A stretch of 64,000 nt of DNA from Betaproteobacteria bacterium UBA1934 (GTDB lineage Bacteria > Pseudomonadota > Gammaproteobacteria > Burkholderiales > Rhodocyclaceae): the NCBI GenBank assembly GCA_002337055.1, contig DDFG01000001.1:334769-398768 (forward strand). The letters run 5' to 3'. The translations under genes and the position numbers were made by a program. Below the pieces are notes generated by a model. The model was not told the origin of the DNA and did not search any database. It saw only the letters and a list, made by a program, of their open reading frames with translations. The stretch's first letter is position 1, and the number at the start of each line of letters is the position of its first letter. Positions 7,297-15,998 of this stretch are shown here, in pieces.

Positions 7297-8615
7297 CAGG
7301 CAGCTCCTTCGTAAATGATTTTCCATTTGCCGTCTTCCCGTTTCCAGTATTGACGTTTCTTCATGCTGTTGTCGAGGTTGTTGCTCTTGTACTGCTGGTC
7401 GAAGGTGACGACCACCATTTCGTCCTTGCCGGGGTTGCGGAAGACGCTGAGGTTGTCGATCCTGACCTTGATCCACTGCTTGCTCTCGTTGACCTGCCGT
7501 TTTTGCGCAGCGAACTGTTCGTAGCCTTGCCCGTTGGCGTTGAGTGTACGCGAATAGTGCTGGAGGAAACGGGTGACGTCGCGGCTTTCCCAGTCGGCCC
7601 GCCAGGCTTCCAGCGTCTTGTTGAGCTCGCCGCGTTCTTTGTTCCAGTCATCCAGCGTCAGCCATTCGACGGCGTTGCTGATGATGACCGGCGTCAGGCC
7701 GATTTGCAGGTTCTTGGCCACGGCATCAAGATCGCGGTTGGCGAGCACAACGCAGCCATCCGACGCTCTTGGTGGACGTGAAAACGTATCCGACGGCGTG
7801 CCGTGCAGCCAGATGCCGTGCCCGTTGCGACCCTGTTGCTTGTCCCATTCGTTCGGGTAGTTGATCGGGAAAGCGCCGCTGCCGTACAGATCGGCAAGCT
7901 TTTCGCGCGGTAGGCTGGCGGTAACGTGATAGACACCGACGGGGGTTTTCTTGTCGCCTTCACTGACCTTGTTGGCACCGAGCTTGCCCTGGGTGACGTA
8001 GTAATCGGCTACAAAGCGCGGCCGACCGTTGTCGTTGGCATATACATAGAGACGCGATTTTTGCGTGTCGACCACGATGGCGTGCTTTTGGTCCGGATGC
8101 ATTTGCAACAGGTAGCGCGGCACAAAATTCTCTTGTGGTTTGTTGCGATAGCCGCGCAGGCGGACGATGGCCTCGTCGCGCAGATCCGCCACCCGTTCAT
8201 CCTGCGGATTGGCGACGGCACCAAAACCACTGATCGGCTTGGTGCGCGCAAGCAACAGGTCGCCCCGTATCAGGTGGGCTAGGCGAAAATTCGGATACTG
8301 GCGCAGCAACCCCTCGGTGAGTTGCAGAGCCAGATCAAGCCGGTTTTGCTCGATGGCTTCGAAAACCTTGGCGAGCGCGGGTTCAGGGCCAGAGTCGGAT
8401 ATGGTGGCGGCGGGTGAGGCTGTCGCCGTGAGCGCCGCCGCTGGACGGCCAGTCGTGACCTTCACCGGTGCAGGCCGGTGCATCCGTTTGCCTGAATGAG
8501 TGGCCTTCTGGGCGGCGTGCGTCTTGTGCTTCTTGGCGGATTGCGTTTTTGCCTGCGCGCCGCCGGCGAGACAGATCGCCAGCGCGAACAGCAGCCACGT
8601 GCCACGACTGTGCAT
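7296..8615 (-). CDS. L,D-transpeptidase (YkuD) with C-terminal NTF2-like domain
   Basis: 439 residues from ATG 8615, which overlaps the upstream TPR gene stop (TGATG). A signal peptide ends near residue 22, followed by a Lys/His/Ala-rich linker. The YkuD domain spans about 178-312 with His271 (WLHGTP) and the catalytic Cys288 in SDGCVV. The usual Arg after the Cys motif is replaced (SDGCVVLANRD). Residues about 335-439 form an NTF2-like domain that also ends the neighbouring TPR protein. The enzyme should act on peptidoglycan stem peptides in the periplasm, either as 3-3 crosslinker or as anchor of envelope proteins. Which one cannot be told from sequence. Confidence 0.9.
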   Translation of the reverse strand: MHSRGTWLLFALAICLAGGAQAKTQSAKKHKTHAAQKATHSGKRMHRPAPVKVTTGRPAAALTATASPAATISDSGPEPALAKVFEAIEQNRLDLALQLTEGLLRQYPNFRLAHLIRGDLLLARTKPISGFGAVANPQDERVADLRDEAIVRLRGYRNKPQENFVPRYLLQMHPDQKHAIVVDTQKSRLYVYANDNGRPRFVADYYVTQGKLGANKVSEGDKKTPVGVYHVTASLPREKLADLYGSGAFPINYPNEWDKQQGRNGHGIWLHGTPSDTFSRPPRASDGCVVLANRDLDAVAKNLQIGLTPVIISNAVEWLTLDDWNKERGELNKTLEAWRADWESRDVTRFLQHYSRTLNANGQGYEQFAAQKRQVNESKQWIKVRIDNLSVFRNPGKDEMVVVTFDQQYKSNNLDNSMKKRQYWKREDGKWKIIYEGAA

Positions 8616-9652
8616 CAACGAGCTTCTTCGTCCTGGATCAGCCACTTGCCGTTGCTCAGCACCAGTGTCAACGTCTTGTTGGCGGAGGTGGCGATACCCG
8701 GGGCCTTGTAGTGCTGACGGAATTTGACGGTGGCCCTATCGCCGTTGACGACGATGCTAGGCTCATCATAGGTGACGGCAATGCGCCCACCCTTGCCCGC
8801 GATGCGTTCCTCGCGTTGCGCCTCCCAGGCATGGCGGGATTGCCCCCTAGGCGGGTGGAACTCGGGGGCGTAGTAGGCGAGGTAGGTTTTCACGTCTTTG
8901 CGCGACCAGGCAGAAGCCCAGCCGGCAAGCGTCTTTTCGACCTCGTCGCTGCTGCCTTCGGATTTGGTTGTCGGTTTCGGTGGGGCGGTCGACGCCGCTG
9001 CAGGCGTGGCCGGGGTCACCGCAGGCGGGGCAATGATCGGGGCAGGTTTGGCGGGCTCGAGCTTGGCAGGCTCAGGTTTGACGGATGCCGGCGCGATTGG
9101 AGGTGGTCTGACGCCCGGTTTGACACCGGTGCTGATCAGATCGCGGATCAGCGCCAGCTTGTTCTGAGCGGCGGCGTTTGACGAATCGATCTGCAAGGCC
9201 TTGTCGTAAGCCTGACTGGCAAGTTTGGCATAAACATCGCCCAGATTCTCGTAGGCAATGGCGTAGGCGGGATGCGTGCGTATTGCCATTTCCAGCGCGG
9301 TACGGGCCTTGTCGTACTGTTTTTGCTGGGCATACAACACCGCCAGATTGTTGTAGGGCTCAGGCAACTCGGGGTAATCCTCGGTCAGCTTCGTGAACAC
9401 GGCGATGGCTTCCGCCGGCTTGTTCATTTCGGTGAGGATCAGCCCTTTCAAAAAACGCCCCTGAGCATCCTTGGGTTTGGTCGCCAAATAGGCGTCCACC
9501 TTGCTCAGCGCCTGCGGAAACTGTGCCTGTTTGATCAGTTTCTGCACTTCCGGGAGATTGTCGGCAAGCGCCGGGAAGGTAGCGGCCAGGGCCGCGCCGA
9601 GAAGGATGGCGCGCAGGGCGGCACCAGTCTGCAAGCGGAAATGTGGCTTCAT
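8615..9652 (-). CDS. Secreted TPR protein with C-terminal NTF2-like domain
   Basis: 345 residues. ATG at 9652 is chosen because it opens a standard signal peptide (cleavage near FPALADN); an in-frame ATG ten codons earlier is unlikely. TPR-like helices cover about 32-165. A Pro/Ala/Lys linker (about 175-240) leads to an NTF2-like domain (about 245-345) related to the end of the L,D-transpeptidase made from the next gene. It heads the minus-strand run TPR, L,D-transpeptidase, ppiA, ppiB, lpxH. A role as periplasmic scaffold for the transpeptidase is an inference from the shared domain and the overlap. It is divergent from cysS. Confidence 0.85.
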   Translation of the reverse strand: MKPHFRLQTGAALRAILLGAALAATFPALADNLPEVQKLIKQAQFPQALSKVDAYLATKPKDAQGRFLKGLILTEMNKPAEAIAVFTKLTEDYPELPEPYNNLAVLYAQQKQYDKARTALEMAIRTHPAYAIAYENLGDVYAKLASQAYDKALQIDSSNAAAQNKLALIRDLISTGVKPGVRPPPIAPASVKPEPAKLEPAKPAPIIAPPAVTPATPAAASTAPPKPTTKSEGSSDEVEKTLAGWASAWSRKDVKTYLAYYAPEFHPPRGQSRHAWEAQREERIAGKGGRIAVTYDEPSIVVNGDRATVKFRQHYKAPGIATSANKTLTLVLSNGKWLIQDEEAR

Positions 9653-9758
9653 CGCTATGTTACAATCCGTACGGTTGGGCAATCGTTAATTCTATCAAGA
9701 ACACCCGTCAATCCAAAGTTCTGTCGCACCTCGCGATCCTGTCTTTTTCCTGTCCGTC

Positions 9759-11126
9759 ATGCTGAAAATCTACAACACACTGCATCGCCAAAAACAAGTC
9801 TTTCAACCGCTCGAGCCCGGCAAGGTGAAGATGTATGTGTGTGGCATGACGATTTATGATTTTTGTCATCTCGGCCACGCACGGCTGATGGTCGCTTTTG
9901 ACCTCGTCTACCGCTGGTTGCAAGCTTCCGGCTATGAGGTGACCTACGTTCGGAACATTACCGACATTGATGACAAAATCATCAAACGGGCAGCGGAAAA
10001 TGGTGAATCGATCCGGTCGTTGACCGAACGTTTCACGGCCATCATGCATGAAGATACCGCCGCGCTCGGCGTGCTGCCGCCGACGCATGAGCCGCGCGCC
10101 ACCGAATATGTGCCGCAGATGCTGTCGTTGATAGAGAAACTGGAAACGAACGGGCTGGCGTATCAGGCCAGCGACGGTGACGTGAATTACGCGGTACGTA
10201 AATTCCCGGGTTACGGCAAGCTCTCCGGCAAGTCGCTTGACGATTTACGTGCCGGCGAACGGGTCGAGGTCGATAGCGCCAAGCAGGACCCGCTCGATTT
10301 CGTGCTCTGGAAGCACGCCAAGCCGGGCGAACCCGCCTGGGAATCGCCTTGGGGCGCGGGCCGGCCGGGGTGGCACATCGAATGCTCCGCGATGAGTTCG
10401 CATCTGCTCGGCCAGCAATTCGATATTCATGGCGGCGGCCAGGATTTGCAGTTTCCGCACCACGAGAATGAAATCGCCCAGTCGGAAGGCGCGCATCAGT
10501 GCGGCTTCGTCAACTACTGGATGCACAACGGTTTTGTCCGGGTCGACAACGAAAAGATGTCGAAGTCGCTGGGCAATTTCTTCACCATCCGCGAAGTGCT
10601 GAAGGCGTTCGATCCCGAGGTCGTGCGCTTCTTCATTCTGCGGGCGCATTACCGCAGTCCGCTGAACTACTCCGACGTTCATCTCGACGACGCGAAACGC
10701 AGCCTCGATACGCTCTACTTCACGCTGCGCGATGTGCCGCCGGTGACGGTGGACATCGACTGGGTCGATCCCTTCGCGGCGCGCTTCAAGGCGGCGCTGG
10801 ACGACGATTTTGATTCCCATGGCGCGATCGCCGTGCTGTTCGATCTGGCCGGCGAGGTGAATCGCAGCCGCGATGCTCGCCTGGCGGGGTTGCTGCGGGC
10901 GCTCGCCAACATCATCGGCCTGCTTGAACGCGAACCGCAAGTCTACTTGCGTGCGGGTGTTGGTGGCGATCTGGACGAAGCAGAGATCGAAAAACTGATC
11001 GCCGAGCGCGCGGATGCCAAGAAGGCCCGCAATTTTGCCGAAGCCGACCGCATCCGCAACCTGCTCAAGGACGCCGGCATTCTGCTCGACGACAGCGCGC
11101 AGGGCACGACCTGGCGGCGCGCCTGA
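9759..11126 (+). CDS. cysS: Cysteinyl-tRNA synthetase
   Basis: 455 residues, the usual size for class I CysRS, which charges tRNA-Cys with cysteine. Zinc ligand Cys28 lies in MYVCGMT. The HIGH-type motif is HLGH at 37-40 and the KMSKS loop is at 266-270. The anticodon-binding tail with ADxIRNLLKDAGI closes the protein. It is a single gene, divergent from the TPR gene across 106 bases and convergent with the hydrolase at 11131, so it has its own promoter in 9653-9758; I could not fix its hexamers. Confidence 0.97.
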   Translation: MLKIYNTLHRQKQVFQPLEPGKVKMYVCGMTIYDFCHLGHARLMVAFDLVYRWLQASGYEVTYVRNITDIDDKIIKRAAENGESIRSLTERFTAIMHEDTAALGVLPPTHEPRATEYVPQMLSLIEKLETNGLAYQASDGDVNYAVRKFPGYGKLSGKSLDDLRAGERVEVDSAKQDPLDFVLWKHAKPGEPAWESPWGAGRPGWHIECSAMSSHLLGQQFDIHGGGQDLQFPHHENEIAQSEGAHQCGFVNYWMHNGFVRVDNEKMSKSLGNFFTIREVLKAFDPEVVRFFILRAHYRSPLNYSDVHLDDAKRSLDTLYFTLRDVPPVTVDIDWVDPFAARFKAALDDDFDSHGAIAVLFDLAGEVNRSRDARLAGLLRALANIIGLLEREPQVYLRAGVGGDLDEAEIEKLIAERADAKKARNFAEADRIRNLLKDAGILLDDSAQGTTWRRA

Positions 11127-11130
11127 GCGA

Positions 11131-11961
11131 TCAGCGAACCGCGCTCAGGTGCCCGGCCAGCGCCAGATTGACCGCTTGCGGCCTTTCGGCGACCAGCGCG
11201 TGTCCCGCGCCGGCGATGGTCATCATTTCCGCGCCCGGGATACGGGCGGCGATCGCCGCGGAATCCGTTGGCGGGTAGAGCCGGTCCTGTTCGGCGGCCA
11301 GAACCAGGGTAGGGCAGCGAACGCCAGCGAGCTTTTCGAGGAGTTGACCGTCGCTCACCTCCGGGAACTGCGCCTGCAAGAGTTCGACCTGGCCACGGCA
11401 GAAATCCGGCAACTCTTTGACGACTTCACGGAAACTTGCCAGACGATCGCTGATCAGGGTCGGGCGGGCCACCAGACAGGCTTCGCTATAAAGATCGGGC
11501 AGCGCCGACAGTAAAAGCTCCTCGATTCGGTTTTGCTCGGCCGCACGCTGCCAGGTGGCGAGAATCTGCCTGGGCAGCGGCCGAATCAGCGCCGTGGTGG
11601 TGATCAGCATCAACGATTGCACGCGGGCGGGGTGGGTGCAAGCAAACTTCATCGCGGTCATGCCGCCGTAGCTGGTGCCGACAAAATGGGCGCGGGCGAT
11701 GCCGAGCGCGTCCATCAACGCGGCGAGGTCGTCGACATGCGTCTGCATGCGATAAGGCCCCGGTGTGACCTGCGAGCGCCATTGACCGCGGTATTCGAAT
11801 TGCAGGATGTTGAGATCCAGCTTTTTGGCCACCGGGACCTGACCGGTCCACGATTCCAGCGCGCTCATGATGCCGTTCAGGAAAATGACGCAGGGCGCGC
11901 CAGCCGAGTGTTCGTGGTATTCGTAGTGGCAGCGGAAGCCGTTGATCTCGAGGTGGGGCAT
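11131..11961 (-). CDS. Alpha/beta-fold hydrolase
   Basis: 276 residues from ATG 11961; a GTG three codons upstream is an equal possibility, since no clear ribosome site decides. The fold is recognisable from FLNGIMSALESW (oxyanion region), the nucleophile elbow GTSYGG with Ser97, the acid Asp226 in AEQDRLYP, and His254 in GAGHAL. No signal peptide, so cytoplasmic. It may be an esterase or a relative of BioH/MhpC-type enzymes, but the substrate cannot be read from the sequence. It converges on cysS with 4 bases between and lies downstream of the dnaJ terminator, so it probably has its own promoter. Confidence 0.85.
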   Translation of the reverse strand: MPHLEINGFRCHYEYHEHSAGAPCVIFLNGIMSALESWTGQVPVAKKLDLNILQFEYRGQWRSQVTPGPYRMQTHVDDLAALMDALGIARAHFVGTSYGGMTAMKFACTHPARVQSLMLITTTALIRPLPRQILATWQRAAEQNRIEELLLSALPDLYSEACLVARPTLISDRLASFREVVKELPDFCRGQVELLQAQFPEVSDGQLLEKLAGVRCPTLVLAAEQDRLYPPTDSAAIAARIPGAEMMTIAGAGHALVAERPQAVNLALAGHLSAVR

Positions 11962-12006
11962 GATGGTCACGCGTAAAGTGCGGGGGGCCTATTGTATCCT
12001 CAAGCG

Positions 12007-12031
12007 AAAACGCCCGGCAGGACCGGGCGTT
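12007..12031 (-). terminator. Rho-independent terminator after dnaJ
   Basis: Arms CGCCCGG (12011-12017) and CCGGGCG (12023-12029) form a 7-bp GC stem with a 5-base loop. Read on the minus strand, TTTT follows directly (12007-12010). It begins 20 bases after the dnaJ stop and ends the heat-shock operon. Confidence 0.85.
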
Positions 12032-12051
12032 GGGAGTGTGCAAGGGATCGG

Positions 12052-13182
12052 TCAGCCGAAGAAAGCCTTGACCTTGTCCATCCAAGACTGCGCACGTGGG
12101 TTGTGCTTGGCTTCGTTACCGCGGTTCAGCTCATCCAGTTCGCGCAAGAGTTCCCGCTGGCGATCGGTCAGGTTGATCGGCGTCTCGACGACCACATGGC
12201 ACATCAGGTCGCCGTAGGCATGGCTGCGGACGCCCTTGATCCCCTTGCCGCGCAGGCGGAACACGCGTCCGGTCTGGGTTTCCGGCGGGATCTTGATGGT
12301 CGCGGCGCCATCCAGCGTCGGGATCTCGATCTCGCCACCGAGCGCGGCGGTGGTGAAGGAAATCGGCATTTCGCAATGCAGGTCGCTGTGCTCGCGCTGA
12401 AACACCGGGTGCGGCTTGAGGTGAATCTGCACATAGAGATCACCCGGAGGCCCGCCATTGACGCCGTGCTCGCCTTCACCGGCGAGGCGGATGCGATCGC
12501 CTTCGTCGACGCCGGCAGGGATCTTGACGGCGAGTGTCTTGTGTTTTTTCAGGCGACCGGCACCGTGGCAGGTGCCGCAGGGGTCGGAAATGAATCGGCC
12601 CGTGCCGTGGCATTTCGGGCAAGTCTGCTGAATCGAGAAGAAGCCCTGTTGCAGGCGCACCTGTCCCGAGCCCTGACAGGTCGGGCAGGTCGCTGGTTTG
12701 CTGCCGGCTTTGGCGCCGCTGCCGCCGCAGGGTTCGCACACTTCCATGGTCGGAATGCGGATCTTGGTTTCGGTGCCGTGGGCGGCCTGTTCGAGCGTGA
12801 TTTCCAGGTTGTAACGAAGATCAGCGCCCCGGTAAACGTTGGATCGGCTTTGGCCGCCTCCACGGCCACCGCCAAAGATTTCGTCGAAAATGCCGCCGAA
12901 AGCATCGGCAAAGCCCCCAAAACCGGCGCCGCCGCCCGCGCCAAAGCCGGCCTGCGGGTCGACCCCGGCATGGCCATATTGGTCGTAGGCGGCGCGCTTG
13001 TTGCCGTCCGACAGGATTTCGTAAGCTTCCTTGGCTTCCTTGAACTTCTCCTCCGCCGCCGGATTATCCGGATTGCGGTCAGGATGGTGTTTCATGGCCA
13101 GCTTGCGGTAGGCCTTCTTGATTTCGTCCTCGGAGGCGTCGCGGTTGACGCCGAGGATTTCGTAATAGTCGCGTTTGCTCAT
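12052..13182 (-). CDS. dnaJ: Chaperone DnaJ
   Basis: 376 residues, the usual length. DnaJ is the co-chaperone that stimulates DnaK ATPase and delivers unfolded substrates. The J domain (1-70) has HPD in KHHPDRNP. A Gly/Phe-rich region follows at about 72-115. Four CxxCxGxG zinc motifs follow: CEPCGGSG, CPTCQGSG, CPKCHGTG, CGTCHGAG. The C-terminal substrate domains are complete. ATG 13182 is chosen because MSKRDYYEILGV is the standard N-terminus. It is the third gene of grpE-dnaK-dnaJ and is separated from dnaK by a strong hairpin. Confidence 0.98.
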   Translation of the reverse strand: MSKRDYYEILGVNRDASEDEIKKAYRKLAMKHHPDRNPDNPAAEEKFKEAKEAYEILSDGNKRAAYDQYGHAGVDPQAGFGAGGGAGFGGFADAFGGIFDEIFGGGRGGGQSRSNVYRGADLRYNLEITLEQAAHGTETKIRIPTMEVCEPCGGSGAKAGSKPATCPTCQGSGQVRLQQGFFSIQQTCPKCHGTGRFISDPCGTCHGAGRLKKHKTLAVKIPAGVDEGDRIRLAGEGEHGVNGGPPGDLYVQIHLKPHPVFQREHSDLHCEMPISFTTAALGGEIEIPTLDGAATIKIPPETQTGRVFRLRGKGIKGVRSHAYGDLMCHVVVETPINLTDRQRELLRELDELNRGNEAKHNPRAQSWMDKVKAFFG

Positions 13183-13213
13183 GGGTTCGGTCCGGCAGGG
13201 GCGCTTGCGCAAA

Positions 13214-13254
13214 GGCCGGATTCAGCGGAACGGGTGATCCGCACGAATCCGGCC
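13214..13254 (-). promoter_or_regulatory. Large hairpin between dnaK and dnaJ
   Basis: Arms GGCCGGATTC (13214-13223) and GAATCCGGCC (13245-13254) pair perfectly over 10 bp. After a small bulge, GCGGA/TCCGC adds 5 more pairs around an 8-base loop. Read on the minus strand it lies just after the dnaK stop and 31 bases before the dnaJ start. Only TTT follows it, so it is a weak terminator or an mRNA-stabilising/processing structure that could lower dnaJ output relative to dnaK. Confidence 0.65.
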
Positions 13255-13280
13255 GCGTGTCAGGGAACGCGTCGCCCGGA

Positions 13281-15233
13281 TCAGGCCTTTTTGTCCTTGA
13301 CTTCGGTAAACTCGGCATCGACGACATCGCCCTCGACGGTCTTTTCCTGCTGACCGCCCGGAGCGCCCGTCGGGCCAGCCCCGGCTGCACCGGCTGCGGC
13401 GCCGGCCGCCTGTTCCTGGGCGTACATCTTTTCGCCCAGTTTCTGCGCGGCTTGCGCCAGCGCTTCGGTCTTGGCCTCGATGGTTTCCTTGTCGCCTTCG
13501 CGCAGCACGCCTTCGACATCCTTGATCGCCGCTTCGATCTTTTCCTTCTCGCCGGCGTCGAGCTTGTCGCCATACTCGGTCAGCGACTTCTTGACCATGT
13601 GCACCATGCCGTCGGCGGCGTTACGGGCGTTGGCCAACTCATGCGCCTTCTTGTCCTCTTCGGCGTGGGCCTCGGCATCCTTCACCATGCGCTGGATTTC
13701 TTCCTCGCTCAAGCCGGAATTGGCCTTGATGGTGATCTTGTTTTCCTTGCCGGTGGCTTTGTCCTTGGCGGTGACGTGCATGATGCCGTTGGCGTCGATG
13801 TCGAAGATGACTTCGATCTGCGGCACGCCACGCGGCGCTGGCGGGATGCCTTCCAGATTGAACTGGCCCAGGCTCTTGTTGCCGGCCGACATTTCGCGCT
13901 CGCCTTGCAGGACGTGAATGGTCACGGCCGACTGGCTGTCATCGGCGGTCGAGAACACCTGCGACGCCTTGGTCGGGATGGTCGTGTTCTTCTGAATCAG
14001 CTTGGTCATGACGCCGCCCAGGGTCTCAATGCCGAGCGACAGCGGGGTCACGTCGAGCAGCAGCACGTCCTTGACCTCGCCTTGCAGCACGCCACCCTGG
14101 ATGGCGGCGCCGACGGCGACGGCCTCATCGGGGTTCACGTCCTTGCGCGGTTCCTTGCCGAAGAATTCCTTGACCTTGTCCTGCACCTTGGGCATACGGC
14201 TCTGACCGCCGACCAGGATAACGTCGTCGATGTCGCCGATCTTGCAGCCGGCATCCTTCAGCGCGGTGGCGCAAGGACCGATGGTGCGGTCGACCAGTTC
14301 TTCCACGAGCGACTCGAACTTGGCGCGGGTGACCTTCATGGTCAGGTGCTTGGGACCGGACGCATCCGCCGTGATGTAGGGCAGGTTGATTTCGGTCTGT
14401 TGCAGCGACGACAGCTCGATCTTGGCCTTTTCGGCGGCTTCCTTGAGGCGTTGCAGCGCCAGCACATCGGCCTTCAGGTTGACGCCGGATTCCTTCTTGA
14501 ACTCTTCGATGATGTAGTCGATCAGACGCTGATCGAAGTCTTCGCCACCGAGGAAGGTGTCGCCGTTGGTGGCCAGCACTTCAAACTGCTTTTCGCCATC
14601 GACGTCGGCGATTTCGATGATCGAGATATCGAAAGTGCCGCCGCCCAGGTCATAAACTGCGATCTTGCGATCCTTGCTGGCGGCCTTGTCCATGCCGAAG
14701 GCCAGCGCGGCCGCGGTCGGTTCGTTGATGATGCGCTTGACTTCGAGACCGGCGATGCGGCCGGCGTCTTTGGTGGCCTGACGCTGGCTGTCGTTGAAAT
14801 AGGCCGGGACGGTGATGACCGCTTCGGTGACTTCCTCGCCGAGGTAGTCTTCGGCGGTCTTCTTCATCTTGCGCAGCACTTCGGCGGAAACCTGCGGGGG
14901 GGCGATTTTCTTGTCGCGCACTTCCACCCATGCGTCGCCGTTGTCGGCCTTCATGATTTTGTAGGGCATCAGCGAGATGTCCTTCTGCACTTCCTTTTCC
15001 TCGAAGCGGCGGCCGATCAGGCGCTTGACCGCGTAGAGGGTGTTCTTCGGGTTGGTGACGGCCTGGCGCTTGGCCGGGGCGCCGCAGAGGATTTCGCCGT
15101 CGTCGCTGTAACCAATGATGGAAGGCGTCGTGCGTGCGCCTTCCGAGTTTTCGATGACCTTCGGCTGGCCGCCTTCCATGATGGCCACGCAGCTGTTCGT
15201 CGTTCCGAGGTCGATGCCGATGATCTTGCCCAT
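13281..15233 (-). CDS. dnaK: Chaperone DnaK (Hsp70)
   Basis: 650 residues, full length. The ATPase domain opens with GIDLGTTNSCVA (residues 4-15) and includes YDLGGGTFD and ILVGGQSRMP. The linker and substrate-binding domain carry DVTPLSLGIET. The tail is Ala/Gly/Pro-rich and ends in charged residues, as is usual. It is an ATP-driven cytoplasmic foldase working with GrpE (nucleotide exchange) and DnaJ. Second gene of the grpE-dnaK-dnaJ operon, 65 bases after grpE. AAAGGA upstream of ATG 15233 is the ribosome site. Confidence 0.99.
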   Translation of the reverse strand: MGKIIGIDLGTTNSCVAIMEGGQPKVIENSEGARTTPSIIGYSDDGEILCGAPAKRQAVTNPKNTLYAVKRLIGRRFEEKEVQKDISLMPYKIMKADNGDAWVEVRDKKIAPPQVSAEVLRKMKKTAEDYLGEEVTEAVITVPAYFNDSQRQATKDAGRIAGLEVKRIINEPTAAALAFGMDKAASKDRKIAVYDLGGGTFDISIIEIADVDGEKQFEVLATNGDTFLGGEDFDQRLIDYIIEEFKKESGVNLKADVLALQRLKEAAEKAKIELSSLQQTEINLPYITADASGPKHLTMKVTRAKFESLVEELVDRTIGPCATALKDAGCKIGDIDDVILVGGQSRMPKVQDKVKEFFGKEPRKDVNPDEAVAVGAAIQGGVLQGEVKDVLLLDVTPLSLGIETLGGVMTKLIQKNTTIPTKASQVFSTADDSQSAVTIHVLQGEREMSAGNKSLGQFNLEGIPPAPRGVPQIEVIFDIDANGIMHVTAKDKATGKENKITIKANSGLSEEEIQRMVKDAEAHAEEDKKAHELANARNAADGMVHMVKKSLTEYGDKLDAGEKEKIEAAIKDVEGVLREGDKETIEAKTEALAQAAQKLGEKMYAQEQAAGAAAGAAGAGPTGAPGGQQEKTVEGDVVDAEFTEVKDKKA

Positions 15234-15260
15234 TGTTGTTCCTTTCAGTGAGGGGGAGAA

Positions 15261-15276
15261 CCGGAGCGGACTCCGG
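15261..15276 (-). promoter_or_regulatory. Small hairpin between grpE and dnaK
   Basis: A perfect 6-bp inverted repeat, CCGGAG and CTCCGG, around CGGA. It lies in the 65-base gap ahead of dnaK, upstream of its ribosome site, and is not followed by a T-run. It may mark an mRNA processing or stability element; no CIRCE-type repeat is present. Confidence 0.35.
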
Positions 15277-15298
15277 GGTTCAATTCGTTGCCTGTTCG

Positions 15299-15886
15299 TT
15301 AATTGGGGGCGGGCGCCGGGTTTTCAACTGCCTTCGCCTTGGCGACCATGACCAGTGCCGGACGCAGGATGCGATCGGCGATCAGGTAGCCCTTTTGCAG
15401 CACGGTGACCACCGTGTTCGGCTCCTGCTCGGCTTCGACCATGCCGATGGCCTGATGGCGATGCGGATCGAACTTCTCGCCCTGTGGGTTGATTTCGATC
15501 AGGTTGGCCTTGTCGAAAGCGGCGACCAGTTGCTTCAGCGTCAATTCGACCCCGGAATGCAGCGCCTCGGCGGTTTGGTTCTGGTTGGCGAGCGCAGCTT
15601 CGAGGCTGTCCTTGACCGCCAGCAGTTCGCCGGCAAATTTCTCGATGGCGAATTTGTGCGTCTTGGCGATGTCTTCCTGCGCGCGGCGGCGGACATTTTC
15701 GGTTTCGGCTTTGGCGCGCAGCCAGGCGTCGTGATGCTCGGCGGCCTTCAGTTCGAGTTGGCGAAGCTGTTCTTCTAGACTGGGCAGCGTGTCGACCGCG
15801 TCGGTTGCTACGCTCTCCGGAGCGGAGGCTGGCGAGGAGGTATCCTGAGTCAACTGTGCTGATTCGATGGTCTCTTTGGCTTGCAT
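15299..15886 (-). CDS. grpE: Nucleotide exchange factor GrpE
   Basis: 195 residues from ATG 15886, which follows GGAGAA at the right spacing. A charged N-terminal arm and long coiled coil (about 35-110, including RAKAETENVRRRAQEDI) lead into the C-terminal beta domain ending in VTVLQKGYLIADRILRPALVMVAK. It releases ADP from DnaK and acts as a thermosensor. It is the first gene of the heat-shock operon, directly behind a sigma-32 promoter. Confidence 0.97.
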   Translation of the reverse strand: MQAKETIESAQLTQDTSSPASAPESVATDAVDTLPSLEEQLRQLELKAAEHHDAWLRAKAETENVRRRAQEDIAKTHKFAIEKFAGELLAVKDSLEAALANQNQTAEALHSGVELTLKQLVAAFDKANLIEINPQGEKFDPHRHQAIGMVEAEQEPNTVVTVLQKGYLIADRILRPALVMVAKAKAVENPAPAPN

Positions 15887-15913
15887 TCGGTGTTCTCCAA
15901 AAAACTGCAACGC

Positions 15914-15941
15914 AAATGGGGTTGTACGCACTGCTTTCAAG
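15914..15941 (-). promoter_or_regulatory. Sigma-32 heat-shock promoter of grpE-dnaK-dnaJ
   Basis: Read on the minus strand: CTTGAAA (15935-15941), a 13-base spacer, then CCCCATTT (15914-15921). This matches the RpoH consensus (CTTGAAA, 13-14 bases, CCCCATnT) at every defined position. It ends 27 bases before the grpE ATG. It shows that this operon is RpoH-driven; I see no CIRCE operator here. Confidence 0.9.
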
Positions 15942-15998
15942 AGCGACCGCGAAACTTTTTTTTGGTGTTACGATGGTGTGGCAATTCGTGGAATAAAT

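Noticed and set aside
13257..15251. Long open frame on the plus strand opposite dnaK (about 660 codons).
   Set aside because: dnaK is certain; open antisense frames opposite dnaK are a known artefact of codon bias and had been misannotated in the past.
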